Of a DNA stretch of 64,000 nucleotides, positions 18,388 to 27,510 are shown in pieces. The notes under the pieces are model-generated. The model searched no databases and was not told the origin of the DNA. It worked only from the letters and a program-made list of their open reading frames with translations. Source of the stretch: Rhizobium sp. Leaf306 (lineage in GTDB: Bacteria; Pseudomonadota; Alphaproteobacteria; Rhizobiales; Rhizobiaceae); the NCBI RefSeq assembly GCF_001423425.1, contig NZ_LMNX01000001.1:1479001-1543000 (forward strand), in the 5' to 3' direction. Within the stretch, counting starts at the first letter, position 1. Every line of letters starts with the position of its first letter. The translations under genes were made by a program, and so were the position numbers.

Positions 18388-19089
18388 ATGACATTCATGC
18401 TCACCGATGTTGCGTCTGCAAGAAATATGATTGATGCCCCTATGAGTGGTCCGGTGAAGTTCATTGCTCGGCTTTTGGTAGGGACTGAGGATATTGCGAT
18501 CGTCGTTACACCCGGTTCAATCCGAGTGTTCGTTGATGACGCCGAGGTCTGCGCGGGCGTGCATTGGAGCTATGTGAACAAACACGCTACGAAAATATTG
18601 GAGCAAGTGGAGCGAAATTTCGCGCAAGGAAGCGCACAGGTCGCCATAATCGGGCGGTGGCTGAAAATCGGTGACTTGGAAGGGATCGAGCCTTACTTGG
18701 TCGTATCGTACGACCGGGCTGGCGCATCTACTTCGTCGAGTTACACACTCCGGATCTTCGACCACGACGCAGAATTGATGCCGGGCATGGAAATGCGCTT
18801 CGAGCAGGAAGAGTGGGACGCGATAGCCGCGAAACTGATGGAAAAGACCGAACTCCTCATCCGCCGCGACGATCTCCCAGCTCACGTTCTCGACAACGGT
18901 TGGCCCAGCGGTTTGTTTTGGTATACGTCGCCGGATCAGGGCTCCCTGTGCTTCGCCTATGAAGCCGTCGGTCGAACTACGTTTGCTAGAACGGTCCATG
19001 GGAAAGCGTTGTCGGAAGCGGAAACAACGGTCGCCATGCCTTCGACATGTCGTGTTGAACAGGTTACAGGCATCTCTGGGCGGCTCTAG
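18388..19089 (+). CDS. protein of unknown function
   Basis: A 233-residue soluble protein. It has a stretch of alternating hydrophobic residues (EDIAIVVTPGSIRVFVDDAEV), a DUF-like Trp pair near the middle, and a C-terminal part rich in aromatic residues (GLFWYTSPDQGSLCFAYEAVG). No family recognised. The ATG at 18388 follows GGAGGAAAAGGA at a good distance. Its stop codon lies directly beside the start of a truncated rpsU copy, so the last few residues may have been formed at a recombination junction. Confidence 0.55.
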   Translation: MTFMLTDVASARNMIDAPMSGPVKFIARLLVGTEDIAIVVTPGSIRVFVDDAEVCAGVHWSYVNKHATKILEQVERNFAQGSAQVAIIGRWLKIGDLEGIEPYLVVSYDRAGASTSSSYTLRIFDHDAELMPGMEMRFEQEEWDAIAAKLMEKTELLIRRDDLPAHVLDNGWPSGLFWYTSPDQGSLCFAYEAVGRTTFARTVHGKALSEAETTVAMPSTCRVEQVTGISGRL

Positions 19090-19091
19090 CC

Positions 19092-19166
19092 CGGCTCGCT
19101 CTGAAGAAGCTGAATCGGGAACTTGGCGTCGCGCCTGCGAAGAAGAATCCATTCCAAGCGAAGTGA
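19092..19166 (+). pseudogene. 3' remnant of a ribosomal protein S21 gene
   Basis: The frame from 19092 to the TGA at 19164-19166 reads [20 protein letters not shown] before the final QAK. It matches the end of the intact S21 protein at 30349-30588 ([20 protein letters not shown], then QGK). Similarity continues about 90 bases past the stop: both copies share a GGCTGACGT..TCCGT..TCT segment and GCGGCACTTC. The 5' two thirds of the gene are absent. Confidence 0.8.
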
Positions 19167-19483
19167 TCGCATGGGAGTTCCTGTAGATCGGTATGATGGT
19201 TTGAATTCATGAACACGGCTGACGTTTCCGTCTCTGAAACCGCGGCACTTCTGGCGAAGAAACCCGGGACATATACAAGACATCGATACCTTCGCCAGGT
19301 GATGTTCTGCCATCTTCATAGACTTGCAAGCCTCGTTCGGACGTAGGTCTGGAAACGTACCCGTTGTTTCTTGGCATCCCGTTCTCCTTGGAGAAGCCCC
19401 GCGCAAGCGAGCCATGTTAGATATCCGAAGGGTGAGATAGTTGGTCTCAGGGCAAGCACGGCAATTAATACAAAGAGACGAAG

Positions 19484-19795
19484 ATGAGTGGGAAATTAGA
19501 TAGGCGCGTGACGATTACGAGCGGCCGACAAATTGGGATAGGGGACGACAACTTTGATATTCGGGACAGCGGCGTGCCTGTTACCTTCGCCGACATCATT
19601 GTGGAAGCTCGTCAACTGAACGGACTGGTCTACCTGTCCCTCGCGGCAGGCATCACCGATGGAAAAGATCCGGCAATCGCTGATGTCACCAACCGGATGC
19701 GGATGAGCCTCAGCACCGCGCAGTTTGTTCACAACGTTCTCGGAACACTAATTAAAGAAGCGCTCACGCCCGTTGATCTCTCGAAGGCCAACTGA
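19484..19795 (+). CDS. small protein of unknown function
   Basis: A 103-residue protein with an even mix of hydrophobic and polar residues, a central amphipathic segment (FADIIVEARQLNGLVYLSLAAG) and a helical C-terminus (AQFVHNVLGTLIKEAL). GAGACGAAG precedes the ATG. No family recognised. The end faces the end of the DUF429 gene. Confidence 0.55.
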   Translation: MSGKLDRRVTITSGRQIGIGDDNFDIRDSGVPVTFADIIVEARQLNGLVYLSLAAGITDGKDPAIADVTNRMRMSLSTAQFVHNVLGTLIKEALTPVDLSKAN

Positions 19796-19812
19796 ATGCT
19801 TTTATCTTACTG

Positions 19813-20601
19813 CTAACGTAGGGCAGGTACCCAGATAGCGGATTCGCGATCACCAAAGGGTTTCGCCTTTCCATCCAAGGCGCAGGCACCGACCCACGCG
19901 CACACGACCGCGTCCAGTGCATACTCGAATGCCTTGAGCTCGTACACTCGTGCGTCGACCGAAGGCAACGACAGCGCTGCCGCAACTCCTTTTATCTCTG
20001 CATCGAGTTGTTGGATGATCTCGGCCCACACTTCCAGCAGTCTGTGGCGACGCATGCCGGCTACGAGATCGGGCCAGTACTTCCCGATCCTCGACTGCTT
20101 GTATGGAAGCCGCCGATCGGCGTTAGTCAGCTCCATCAGCTCCGGATGCGCATAGACCTCGATGAGCGCCTGGCCACCGAATGCGGACACGGCCAGCGGA
20201 TACCCGACTGCATCTAACCCGACCCGCAACTCATCGCTAAGCCGACCGGGGCGCGCCGCGCTCGGGGTATGGGTGCTGGCATGTCTGGAACCATACGCAG
20301 CCGAGATCATGTTGTCGGAGGTCCTACGGTTTACTATTGGGGCCATCGACAAGGGCATGTCTATCGCCACCAGGTCGACAGAAGCGCCAGCCTTGGCGGA
20401 GGCGGTTTCGACGATTGCCTTAGCATCCGGGATGCTTCCACGATGCCTGAGGACTGGTACAGCATCGCTGCCGCCGAGAAATGCCGCGTAGGATGCCTTC
20501 ACATCGACAAGGTTCCAACCGTCTCCGTAATCGGCTATCAAAGCGACACCGCTCGGCGCCTTCTCCGTCCATGCGGCGTCTATGCCGAGCGCGACCTTCA
20601 C
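19813..20601 (-). CDS. DUF429-domain protein
   Basis: A 262-residue protein of the DUF429 family, recognisable by the RNase H-like opening GIDAAW near residue 6, the acidic strand DLVAIDMPLSM, the segment R-R-T-SDNMISAAYGSRHASTHTP, the IEVYAHPELM block and the C-terminal Asp/Glu-rich helix with YALDAVVCAWVGA. The family is thought to adopt a ribonuclease-H/actin-like fold and may act on nucleic acids, but no function is established. GTG start with GAGG just upstream. Confidence 0.85.
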   Translation of the reverse strand: MKVALGIDAAWTEKAPSGVALIADYGDGWNLVDVKASYAAFLGGSDAVPVLRHRGSIPDAKAIVETASAKAGASVDLVAIDMPLSMAPIVNRRTSDNMISAAYGSRHASTHTPSAARPGRLSDELRVGLDAVGYPLAVSAFGGQALIEVYAHPELMELTNADRRLPYKQSRIGKYWPDLVAGMRRHRLLEVWAEIIQQLDAEIKGVAAALSLPSVDARVYELKAFEYALDAVVCAWVGACALDGKAKPFGDRESAIWVPALR

Positions 20602-21215
20602 GAGCCTCTAACCTCTAATCTGCGTTACGATCGCTGTCGAGCAATCGCCGCGCTACACCTCTGTCTGCGACGATCATGAGCATCCTGGTCCTATGTGCCT
20701 CCAAGAGGAGCGACGCTGGGACTTTCTTCTCCTGTTGCCACCTTAATGGCGCAACAAAAGCTCAACCTGCTCCGATGTTGTCCGTTGGTGTTCGACGAAA
20801 TCCTTGCGCGTGAGAGCTGCTCGCGAAGCATGCTGTCTACCCTCATAATGAAGTGCGCTTCGAAATACTTGTTCTCATACAGTCGCGCGTCGTCCGCCTG
20901 GCCTATGAAGCGAGATTGTGTCCCATACCCTAGCGACGTTCAATCTCGATCGCGAGCCGTTTAGCATGATGGAGATCGGACCCCTCGCCCGCCAAGGCCC
21001 GTCTTCATGCTCTCCCAGGGAAAGTTCTGCTGGCTTCGGAAACCTGCCTTCTTGTCGTTAACCTAAGTTGCTACATCCGATCAGAGTGCCGGCGCAAGTC
21101 GGTATTGGGACTTTCCGTTTTTCGGCAGCCCCCGCGCCCGTTCCAGTCCTCAGGTACAGGGAACCGACGAGTTTTGGCCGAGTTGTCTGCGAAACTGATT
21201 ACAGGGCAAGACATA
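20602..21215. other. 614-base gap without a recognised gene
   Basis: The stretch separates divergent genes and should hold both promoters. A short plus-strand frame at 20695-20964 is rich in Ser/Cys/Arg and has no ribosome site, so it was not accepted. No repeat, RNA or operator was recognised. Confidence 0.5.
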
Positions 21216-22118
21216 ATGGCGATCCCGACACCCATCGATCTTGAGCTACCACGTTGCCGCTTAGGCGAAGCTGCGTTCTGGGACGATAGCGGTCGTCTGT
21301 TGTGGACAGACATCCTCGGACAGAAAATCTATATCTATCATATGGGAAGAAAAGAGTTGTCGCATGTCGATACCCGCCTGCCCGTGAGCTTTGCGTTCCC
21401 GGCACGGTCAGAACATAGGATCATCGCAGGCCTTGCCGACGGAATATACCAGCTTGATCTCCACAGCGGCAGAGAGGAACTGATCGCGGAGCTTGATCTC
21501 CCTGCGAACCATCGCTTGAACGACGGTAAATGCGGTCCGCTTGGACGTCTTTGGGTCGGAACGATAGACACATCTGAAGATCCGTCCGGAACTGCAGCAC
21601 TCTATCGATTGACGAGCGAGGGCTTGCTCGACGTCGAGGATGGTTATGAGAATGCCAATGGCAAGGGCTGGAGTCCTGACGGCACGGTCATGTACCATGC
21701 AGACACTGCGCGCGGTATCGTTTGGCGGTACGACTACGACGCCGAGAGCGGCGCTATTGCAAACAGGAGAGTGTTCGTACAGCTCGAAGGCGAGAACCCC
21801 GACGGGCTTGCGGTTGACGTGGAAGGAAACGTCTATGCGGCGATTTACGGCGGCTCATGCGTCGCGGTTTACTCGCCGCGCGGCGACGAGGTGGAGCGGA
21901 TCCCGGTTTCGGTACCGAACGTGACGAGTTGCGCTTTCGGCGGCGACAATCTGCAAACCCTATTCATCACCACAGCGTACGACGGCATGGACAGTTCTGC
22001 TCTTGAGACTGCGCCTCTCTCCGGTCACGTGTTCGCGGTCAGGAGGAATGTTCCAGGTGTACCCTGTCCTCTTCCAGTGATCCCCGTCATGACAGGGTAC
22101 CGGGGTGCTGCGGAATGA
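21216..22118 (+). CDS. SMP-30/gluconolactonase family protein
   Basis: A 300-residue beta-propeller enzyme of the SMP-30/regucalcin/gluconolactonase family. Typical features are GEAAFWDDSGRLLWTDI at the first metal-binding Glu, the NDGKCGPLGRLWVGT block, ENANGKGWSPDGTVMYHADT, and the late NPDGLAVDVEGNVYAA motif with the metal-binding Asp. The family opens sugar lactones. The start is at the ATG in ACATAATGGC; upstream in-frame sequence is not coding-like. The next gene starts within the stop codon (ATGA), so the two form a translationally coupled pair. Confidence 0.9.
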   Translation: MAIPTPIDLELPRCRLGEAAFWDDSGRLLWTDILGQKIYIYHMGRKELSHVDTRLPVSFAFPARSEHRIIAGLADGIYQLDLHSGREELIAELDLPANHRLNDGKCGPLGRLWVGTIDTSEDPSGTAALYRLTSEGLLDVEDGYENANGKGWSPDGTVMYHADTARGIVWRYDYDAESGAIANRRVFVQLEGENPDGLAVDVEGNVYAAIYGGSCVAVYSPRGDEVERIPVSVPNVTSCAFGGDNLQTLFITTAYDGMDSSALETAPLSGHVFAVRRNVPGVPCPLPVIPVMTGYRGAAE

Positions 22119-23080
22119 TCATCGGTTACCATGCTTCCCACGAACAGTTTCCCCCGAGTGAGTTGCTTGCGCTTGTAAAGGCTGCGGAACAGGCTGGCTT
22201 TCAAGCGGCCATGACATCGGATCATATTGCGCCCTGGAGCGAGCGCCAAGGGAACTCGGGCAACAACTGGGCATGGCTCGGCGCGGCCTTGAGCGGGACG
22301 ACACTGCCGTTCGGCAGCCTCGCGATCCCTGGAGGTTGGCGCTATCATCCTGTGGTGCTTGCGCATCTCGTGGCAACGCTGGCAGAGATGTTTCCCAGCC
22401 GTCTGCCATGGATCGCGCTCGGTAGTGGCGAAGCGTTGAACGAGAGCGTTGTGGGATCGGGGTGGCCCTCGAAGGACGAGCGCAACGCGCGACTTCGAGC
22501 GTCGGCTGACATCCTGCGGGCTTTGTTCAGAGGCGACACGGTTACCGCGCACCATCCGTGGTTCGACGTCGACGACGCGAAGCTCTGGTCTCTTCCAGCG
22601 ACGCCGCCCCGTTTATACGGGGCAGCGCTCACGCCTGAGACAGCGGCGTGGCTGGGCCCGTGGGCCGACGGACTGATCACCGTCCGAAAGCCGAGAGCGG
22701 AACTCCGGATGATTGTGGAGAGCTTTGCCGGCAATGGCGGATCTGGAAAACCTATGGCGCTCCAGCTTCAGGTATCCTGGAGCGAGACCAGGGATGAGGC
22801 CCGGATAGCGGCTTGGCAACAATGGCGTAACGCCGCTGCCCCGCCCCACCTTCTGGCCGATCTCCGCACTCCCGGGGACTTCGATGAGCTGACGAAAGAT
22901 TTTGAGCCTGATGAGATCGAGGGCGTCATCCCACTGGTCACCGAAGGGCGCGAGTTGCTCGACATGATCGCAGATGCGGAATCCCTCGGCTTCGAAGAGA
23001 TCTATGTTCACAACGTATCGCGTGACCAGGCAGGCTTCATTGGGTTCATGTCGCGTGAGGTTTTACCTACCCTGCGATAA
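22115..23080 (+). CDS. LLM-class flavin-dependent oxidoreductase (TIGR03885-like)
   Basis: A 321-residue TIM-barrel flavin enzyme of the bacterial luciferase-like class. Recognisable parts are the first strand IIGYHASHEQFPPSE, TSDHIAPWSE, the FPSRLPWIALGSGEALNE block and the GPWADGLITV segment. It resembles the group of probable non-F420 flavin oxidoreductases that often lie beside sugar-lactone or glucoside genes; the substrate is unknown. The gene overlaps the lactonase gene by four bases (ATGA), implying a shared metabolic role. Confidence 0.88.
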   Translation: MIIGYHASHEQFPPSELLALVKAAEQAGFQAAMTSDHIAPWSERQGNSGNNWAWLGAALSGTTLPFGSLAIPGGWRYHPVVLAHLVATLAEMFPSRLPWIALGSGEALNESVVGSGWPSKDERNARLRASADILRALFRGDTVTAHHPWFDVDDAKLWSLPATPPRLYGAALTPETAAWLGPWADGLITVRKPRAELRMIVESFAGNGGSGKPMALQLQVSWSETRDEARIAAWQQWRNAAAPPHLLADLRTPGDFDELTKDFEPDEIEGVIPLVTEGRELLDMIADAESLGFEEIYVHNVSRDQAGFIGFMSREVLPTLR

Positions 23081-23329
23081 GGTGACGTAATGCTCTGTAT
23101 TTTGCCTCGAAACACCTGTCGGACGCAGTAATCCGTAGAACGCAACGAGCAACAACTCCCTGTGTCGACTGCGCAGCCCGACTTGATCGGTCATTGTGCA
23201 AGGAAATGCATTCTAAGACGGCGCGTTTCGTAGGCCTCCGTTTCGCTTTGCTCTTTGCCACGTCTACAGCCCTTCAAGTCCATGGTTTACGGTCATCCAG
23301 GCGCGGTCCAACAACAGCATGGCCCGCCT

Positions 23330-23677
23330 TCAATTGCTCAGATAGCTCTTCTTTCCTCCGTCCGTCATGCAGTAGCGCCCACCACGCGGGCCAGTGCAGT
23401 AAGTGCCTAACCGACAGGAACATTCTGAGCTCAAGGCAGGTGTCATCTGAGCTCCTGGGCTTCCGATGAGGCCCGAAGCCGCACCCATATATGCCGAACA
23501 AGACCGTTTGCTGCCCGAAACGGACCCGTCATTGCAGATGAAGGTCTCTCCCTGACACGCCGCTATGCCACTCTTCCTGCCGCTGCATGGCGTGTTCTCC
23601 GCCTTCGCGGCAAAAGCGCAGCAGAGAACCAGCACCGCCGACATTATTGCCTGCCGAATTCCCCTACCACTCCTCAA
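23330..23677 (-). CDS. small exported Cys-rich protein
   Basis: A 115-residue protein with a signal peptide (hydrophobic residues 11-24, cleavage near AAKA) and a mature part with nine Cys. It contains the pattern CSGRKSGIAACQGETFICNDGS followed by a second Cys cluster (CSCRLGTYCTGPRGGRYCM), a composition seen in small rhizobial periplasmic proteins. Its ATG overlaps the stop of the ClpP-like gene by four bases, so it is the last gene of a coupled export operon. Confidence 0.75.
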   Translation of the reverse strand: MRSGRGIRQAIMSAVLVLCCAFAAKAENTPCSGRKSGIAACQGETFICNDGSVSGSKRSCSAYMGAASGLIGSPGAQMTPALSSECSCRLGTYCTGPRGGRYCMTDGGKKSYLSN

Positions 23678-24915
23678 CGCGATCTCCAGTTCAGGACCTG
23701 CTCGTTCGCCAGGTATCTTTCCAGGACGGTCGGCACATCGTGAAGCTTGGTGTACGGTGGCACCAGGTCGATGTCACGAACCTCATCCTGGATCCAGTCT
23801 CCCGTAGACAGCTGAATGAGGTCGTCTCCTGAAGAAAGGGTCAGGAAGTCGCGCTTCCCGCCGAAACTGGGAAACAGTTCCTCGATCGATCCAGCAGCCT
23901 TGTAGAACGTCTTGAGGTCGGACGGCTCAGGCCCGAACAGACACCACACGAAGTTCTTGCCGTCCGCGGTCTTGGCGATGGGCAGGTAGGCCACCCAGGT
24001 CTGGATCGTTCCCTTCCTGAAAGGCCGCTTCCCAAAAGCGATCTTGTCTTCTCCGTTCTCCAGAAGTTCGGAGCCTTCGACAAACTCCTCCATCGTGGCC
24101 TTGGCGGTCGCGAACCCTTGCATGCTGCTCCGCCTCGCAAGGTGGTAGTAGCGGTTGACGCACCCGTTTACGATCATCGACGTCGTTATGCCGGGCTTTT
24201 CGCGCATCTGATAGGAGTGTTCGTCGTACTTGATTCCGAGAACCCGGATGCTGTCCGCGTCATCGGCGACGAAGATTTCGTCCTTCGTCGGCGCAAGAAG
24301 TCTCGGGAGTTCAGCCGGGACGACGTAGAGCTTGTCGGCGACAGCGATCAGCCTTGATATCGCCAGCACGGCCGACCGATAAGCATCCGCGACGACGGAG
24401 GCATCGTAGCGCTCCCCAGTGAGCGCGAGATACGGCGCGTGGTACCCGAGGACGGCTCGCGGTTCCAGAGATCTGTCGGGAAGCTGATCAGGCAGAGGGT
24501 CCTTGTCGCGGGCTTGTTCAGGATCCTTGGGCAGCGCGGTCCCGCCGAGGAACGCGATGGCGCACGCTGACATGCATTGGTCGCCCGAGTGGACGACGGT
24601 CGCGAGGCCGCGCTTCCGGAAGGCAAGAGCCAGATCCAGTCCCTCGTGGTAGGAGCCTCCGGGGCTGTCGAGAGAGACGACGATCCGGCGCCACGGGTCC
24701 TGTGAATAGCTGAAGCCGGACGCCACGAGCGCCGCGTCCAGACGCTGCACGTCCCCTTGCGCGATCTCGCCACGCAGCCGGAACCGGACCTCTTTCGGAC
24801 TGTCGTTCCGGATACCATCGAACGAAATGTCCGCAGCGCGCGCCGAGACGGCAAAGAGAGCGGCCAAAACCAGCAGTCGTGGGGCCCAACAACAGCCTCC
24901 CCTTCCCCTTGTCAC
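23674..24915 (-). CDS. exported ClpP/SppA-like protease-fold protein, GTG start
   Basis: A 413-residue protein. A short basic N-terminus and hydrophobic segment ending SARA form a signal peptide. The ClpP-crotonase-like domain shows SLDSPGGS (residues 81-88), GDQCMSACAIAFLGG with the likely nucleophile Ser116, and GYHAPY with the likely catalytic His159; in exported ClpP-like proteins of rhizobia this triad site is similar. The C-terminal 200 residues have no recognised domain. The GTG at 24913-24915 overlaps the previous gene's TGA (GTGA), and a longer frame to 25194 lies inside the neighbour's coding sequence, so it was rejected. Confidence 0.8.
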   Translation of the reverse strand: MTRGRGGCCWAPRLLVLAALFAVSARAADISFDGIRNDSPKEVRFRLRGEIAQGDVQRLDAALVASGFSYSQDPWRRIVVSLDSPGGSYHEGLDLALAFRKRGLATVVHSGDQCMSACAIAFLGGTALPKDPEQARDKDPLPDQLPDRSLEPRAVLGYHAPYLALTGERYDASVVADAYRSAVLAISRLIAVADKLYVVPAELPRLLAPTKDEIFVADDADSIRVLGIKYDEHSYQMREKPGITTSMIVNGCVNRYYHLARRSSMQGFATAKATMEEFVEGSELLENGEDKIAFGKRPFRKGTIQTWVAYLPIAKTADGKNFVWCLFGPEPSDLKTFYKAAGSIEELFPSFGGKRDFLTLSSGDDLIQLSTGDWIQDEVRDIDLVPPYTKLHDVPTVLERYLANEQVLNWRSR

Positions 24916-25391
24916 TTGGCGACGCCGGGGCAGAGCTGCTGGAAGATCGTGAGCTGCACCGGGTAGCCGGATGCGGACGAACCGTCGAGGATCTCGCCCG
25001 ACTTCAGGTCCCGGACGGCATAATCGACGAAGGTGTCGGCGGACTTCATCGCGCCTTCGAACGCGAATGACTGGCCGTACATGTCTGTCCAGGTCGCCTT
25101 CCTGCAGTTCCCGGTAACGCGGTCGCCGACCTTCACCTCCGCCATCGCGCGTTTGACGCATGCCATCGAGTTGTCCTGCTCGTACCCCACGCAATACGCC
25201 TTGGCGTCCTTTGGCGTGTGCTTGACAACTATGACCGCGCTCGCCGTCCCGATCCCCGATTTCGAGACCGTCGTCAGATGCATCCCCGCGCGGGAACCGT
25301 AATAGATCGAATGGTCTTCGGCAGCACTGGCTTGGTGCGCGAGAGCTGCGGCAAATAGCGCGCCTATCCCGATCACGGGTTTCCTGAACAT
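24912..25391 (-). CDS. exported protein of unknown function
   Basis: A 159-residue protein with a signal peptide (FRKPVIGIGALFAAALAHQASA, cleavage after ASA). The mature chain has four Cys (AYCVG, MACVK, GNCRK, QLCPG), suggesting two disulphides, and no recognised domain. GGAGGG lies upstream of the ATG at 25391. It sits 19 bases after the trypsin-like protease gene and overlaps the ClpP-like gene by four bases, so it belongs to the same operon and probably acts with these proteins in the periplasm. Confidence 0.7.
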   Translation of the reverse strand: MFRKPVIGIGALFAAALAHQASAAEDHSIYYGSRAGMHLTTVSKSGIGTASAVIVVKHTPKDAKAYCVGYEQDNSMACVKRAMAEVKVGDRVTGNCRKATWTDMYGQSFAFEGAMKSADTFVDYAVRDLKSGEILDGSSASGYPVQLTIFQQLCPGVAK

Positions 25392-25410
25392 GTCTCTGCC
25401 CTCCCTGTTT

Positions 25411-26691
25411 TCAGTCGCAACATACTTTGCGGACATATGTATTGCCGAACGTGACCATCGCGTCCGCTGCGATAAGTCCCCTCGCTTTTAACGCTTCCGA
25501 CAGGTCCTTCGCCTGCCGCTCCTCGTAGACGTCCGGCAGCGTCACCGCGATCCAGCCGCTTGCCGCCAGGTGGGCCGCAAGCGGAACAGCTGATCCCCTG
25601 ATGAATGATCGGGCGTCAGCCAGCGTCCTGAAGCTCTTGACCTGGACGAACCGCCCCTCGCCACCTGGCTCGTCGAACTGGCTCACTCGCACCCATGAGT
25701 AATGCATGTAGCCGCTGGCCCCGCCGACGTTGACCCGGTACCAGTCGCCCGACGTTTCCGTTATTTCGACGGCGCTGCCATTGGGCGCGTAGCGTAGGGT
25801 TTTGGCGTCGGCGTTCGCCGCCTGCTTCACCGGAGAGGCTCCCTTGGGGTGACGGACGTACCCGCTAAGGGCTCTCGGAACCTCGAGCGTCGCTTCGGAT
25901 TCTCCGTCTGTTGCGAGGTTTACCGAGCTGGCCGAACGCGGGCTGCCCATGGCGGGCGGAGTCTCCGGAGCCGCAGCGATTCTTGACGCGGCCTTGGGAT
26001 AGCACAGGATCTGGAAGACAGACGGCGTTACCCGGTCGGCGAGATCGGCAGTCGAGAGCGATCCCGAAACGGCAGCGGGATCGGCGGCCTGTGCCTTCAG
26101 GCTCTGAGACTGCATGAAGAGCTCCGCGACTGATGCCCGGATGGCGAAGTTCACGTTCTGGGCGGTGATGCCGATCTCGTCGGCCGTCTTCTTCGACAGG
26201 GTCGCGCTGGTGATTCCGATAAGGTTTCCGGCGCGGTCCACGACCGGGCCTCCGGAGTTGCCGGGCTGGATCGGCGTGGAGATCTGGATATATCTGGTGT
26301 CGTTCCGGATACCTGCAAGAGCGTTAACGTTGCCCGTCGTGATCTTGACCGAGTCGGCGAGAAGCGTGGCGAGCGGATATCCTACTGCAACGATGTCTTC
26401 TCCCAGCCTCGTCGGCGAGTTCCGGAAAACGAGTGGCTGCAGCAACGGGGCCGGTGATATCTTCAATGCCGCCAGGTCGTTGATCGCGTCGGTTCTGGTG
26501 TCCGTCGCGTCACCCTTCCCCTTCACCTCGATGCGTCCGCAATCCTCGACCACGTGCGCGTTGGTGAGTATCCATCCGTCGGCTGTCGCCGCAAAACCCG
26601 TCCCGGACGAGACAGGTTCTTCGGCACGGCAGTCAACGTCGACGGCGCTGGCCAGGCCAACGGCGACGATTAAGCGGTATGCAAAGCTCAT
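25411..26691 (-). CDS. exported trypsin-like serine protease with SH3 and SPOR-like C-terminal domains
   Basis: A 426-residue protein with an N-terminal signal peptide. The HtrA/trypsin-type catalytic triad is visible: His46 in TNAHVVED, Asp72 in INDLAALKI and Ser146 in QPGNSGGPV. Residues about 275-335 look like a bacterial SH3 domain (LRYAPNGSAVEITETSGDWYRVNVGGASGYMHYSWV); residues about 345-420 resemble a SPOR-type repeat (RFVQVKSFRTLADARSFI). SH3 and SPOR parts usually bind peptidoglycan, so the protease is probably held at the wall. It leads the four-gene export operon. Confidence 0.8.
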   Translation of the reverse strand: MSFAYRLIVAVGLASAVDVDCRAEEPVSSGTGFAATADGWILTNAHVVEDCGRIEVKGKGDATDTRTDAINDLAALKISPAPLLQPLVFRNSPTRLGEDIVAVGYPLATLLADSVKITTGNVNALAGIRNDTRYIQISTPIQPGNSGGPVVDRAGNLIGITSATLSKKTADEIGITAQNVNFAIRASVAELFMQSQSLKAQAADPAAVSGSLSTADLADRVTPSVFQILCYPKAASRIAAAPETPPAMGSPRSASSVNLATDGESEATLEVPRALSGYVRHPKGASPVKQAANADAKTLRYAPNGSAVEITETSGDWYRVNVGGASGYMHYSWVRVSQFDEPGGEGRFVQVKSFRTLADARSFIRGSAVPLAAHLAASGWIAVTLPDVYEERQAKDLSEALKARGLIAADAMVTFGNTYVRKVCCD

Positions 26692-27124
26692 CTAAACCCC
26701 CAACTCGGTTCGGTACTTAATGCGTCCACACACGACAATTTCAACCTGATATTGCGGGACTGCTTAACGCGGGCTTCCACGGCGGAAACGATAATCGCGA
26801 GCTTTGGGAGCTCTGCCTCGTAGGTGCATCTCAAAAGCCCGTATCAGCAACGGCACGTGGCCGCTTCGTCAGCCGGGTTTGTGTCTGTCGTCACCGTTTG
26901 TACCTTCGCACGGCGACTATGCACGTCACCGCTTAGCAGTGCACAATAGAAAACCCTCCAGTGGAAGTACGCGAAACCGATGTTCCGTATGGACAGCAGC
27001 AGGTCCATAACCGAACCCCCCCACCGTACGATGGTCCTCGTCAGGGCAAGAGGACTAAGAGCGCGGCACAGGCTGACCGGGAAGGGGCGACATGACCGGG
27101 CTACTCCACGTTCCGTTCTTCTAG
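26692..27124. other. 433-base gap without a recognised gene
   Basis: It holds the upstream region of the protease operon at its left end. Frames here are short and lack coding character. No repeat or operator was recognised. Confidence 0.5.
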
Positions 27125-27510
27125 GACGAGGTGCTCACCAGCTACCTTTTCCACACGGCGGGCGCGAACGGTAGAGGCTCCCTCCGCGGTTTCTGCTCGG
27201 ATGTCGGCATAGGTTTGGATGCGGTCATTTGCGCCGACGATGAACCCATTTGCAGGCTCGCGGAACTCCTTCCCGACACGAAGGACGAACTTCTTACGCG
27301 CAGGATATCAAAGCCAGGAAGGCATCGACTGACGCTCGGTGATATGGCCTTTACGCCTCGTGCGCTGGCACCTGCAGCCGTAAAATTCTGTCCTACCTGT
27401 CTGGCCGGAGACAGTCTAGACGGGCGGCGCATGGTTTGAACCGGCCGCCAAGCCCGACGCCAATGGGCCCTGTCATGCATCCGCGCGTGCGAGCGTCATG
27501 CCCGCTTGCT
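27125..27510 (+). pseudogene. tniQ: remnant of a TniQ-family transposition gene
   Basis: The frame starting after the TAG at 27122 reads DEVLTSYLFHTAGANG, then CRLAELLPDTKDEL and FTPRALAPAAVKFCPTCLAGD. This is the order of the TniQ N-terminal domain: the L-x-S-x-L opening, an LAEL helix and the FCP-x-CL zinc motif. A TGA stops it at 27437; after the stop the same frame goes on with WALSCIRACERHARLLVSF, matching the family's second W-x-L-x(2)-IR-x-C-x(2)-H motif. The 5' end is unclear and no transposase is nearby. It is a leftover of a Tn7/Tn5053-type element. Confidence 0.6.

Noticed and set aside
20695..20964. 89-residue plus-strand frame in the gap before the lactonase gene
   Set aside because: Ser/Cys/Arg-rich composition, no ribosome site and no recognisable domain.
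24916..25194. N-terminal extension of the ClpP-like protein
   Set aside because: It lies inside the upstream exported-protein gene and would destroy the signal peptide; the GTGA overlap gives a better start.
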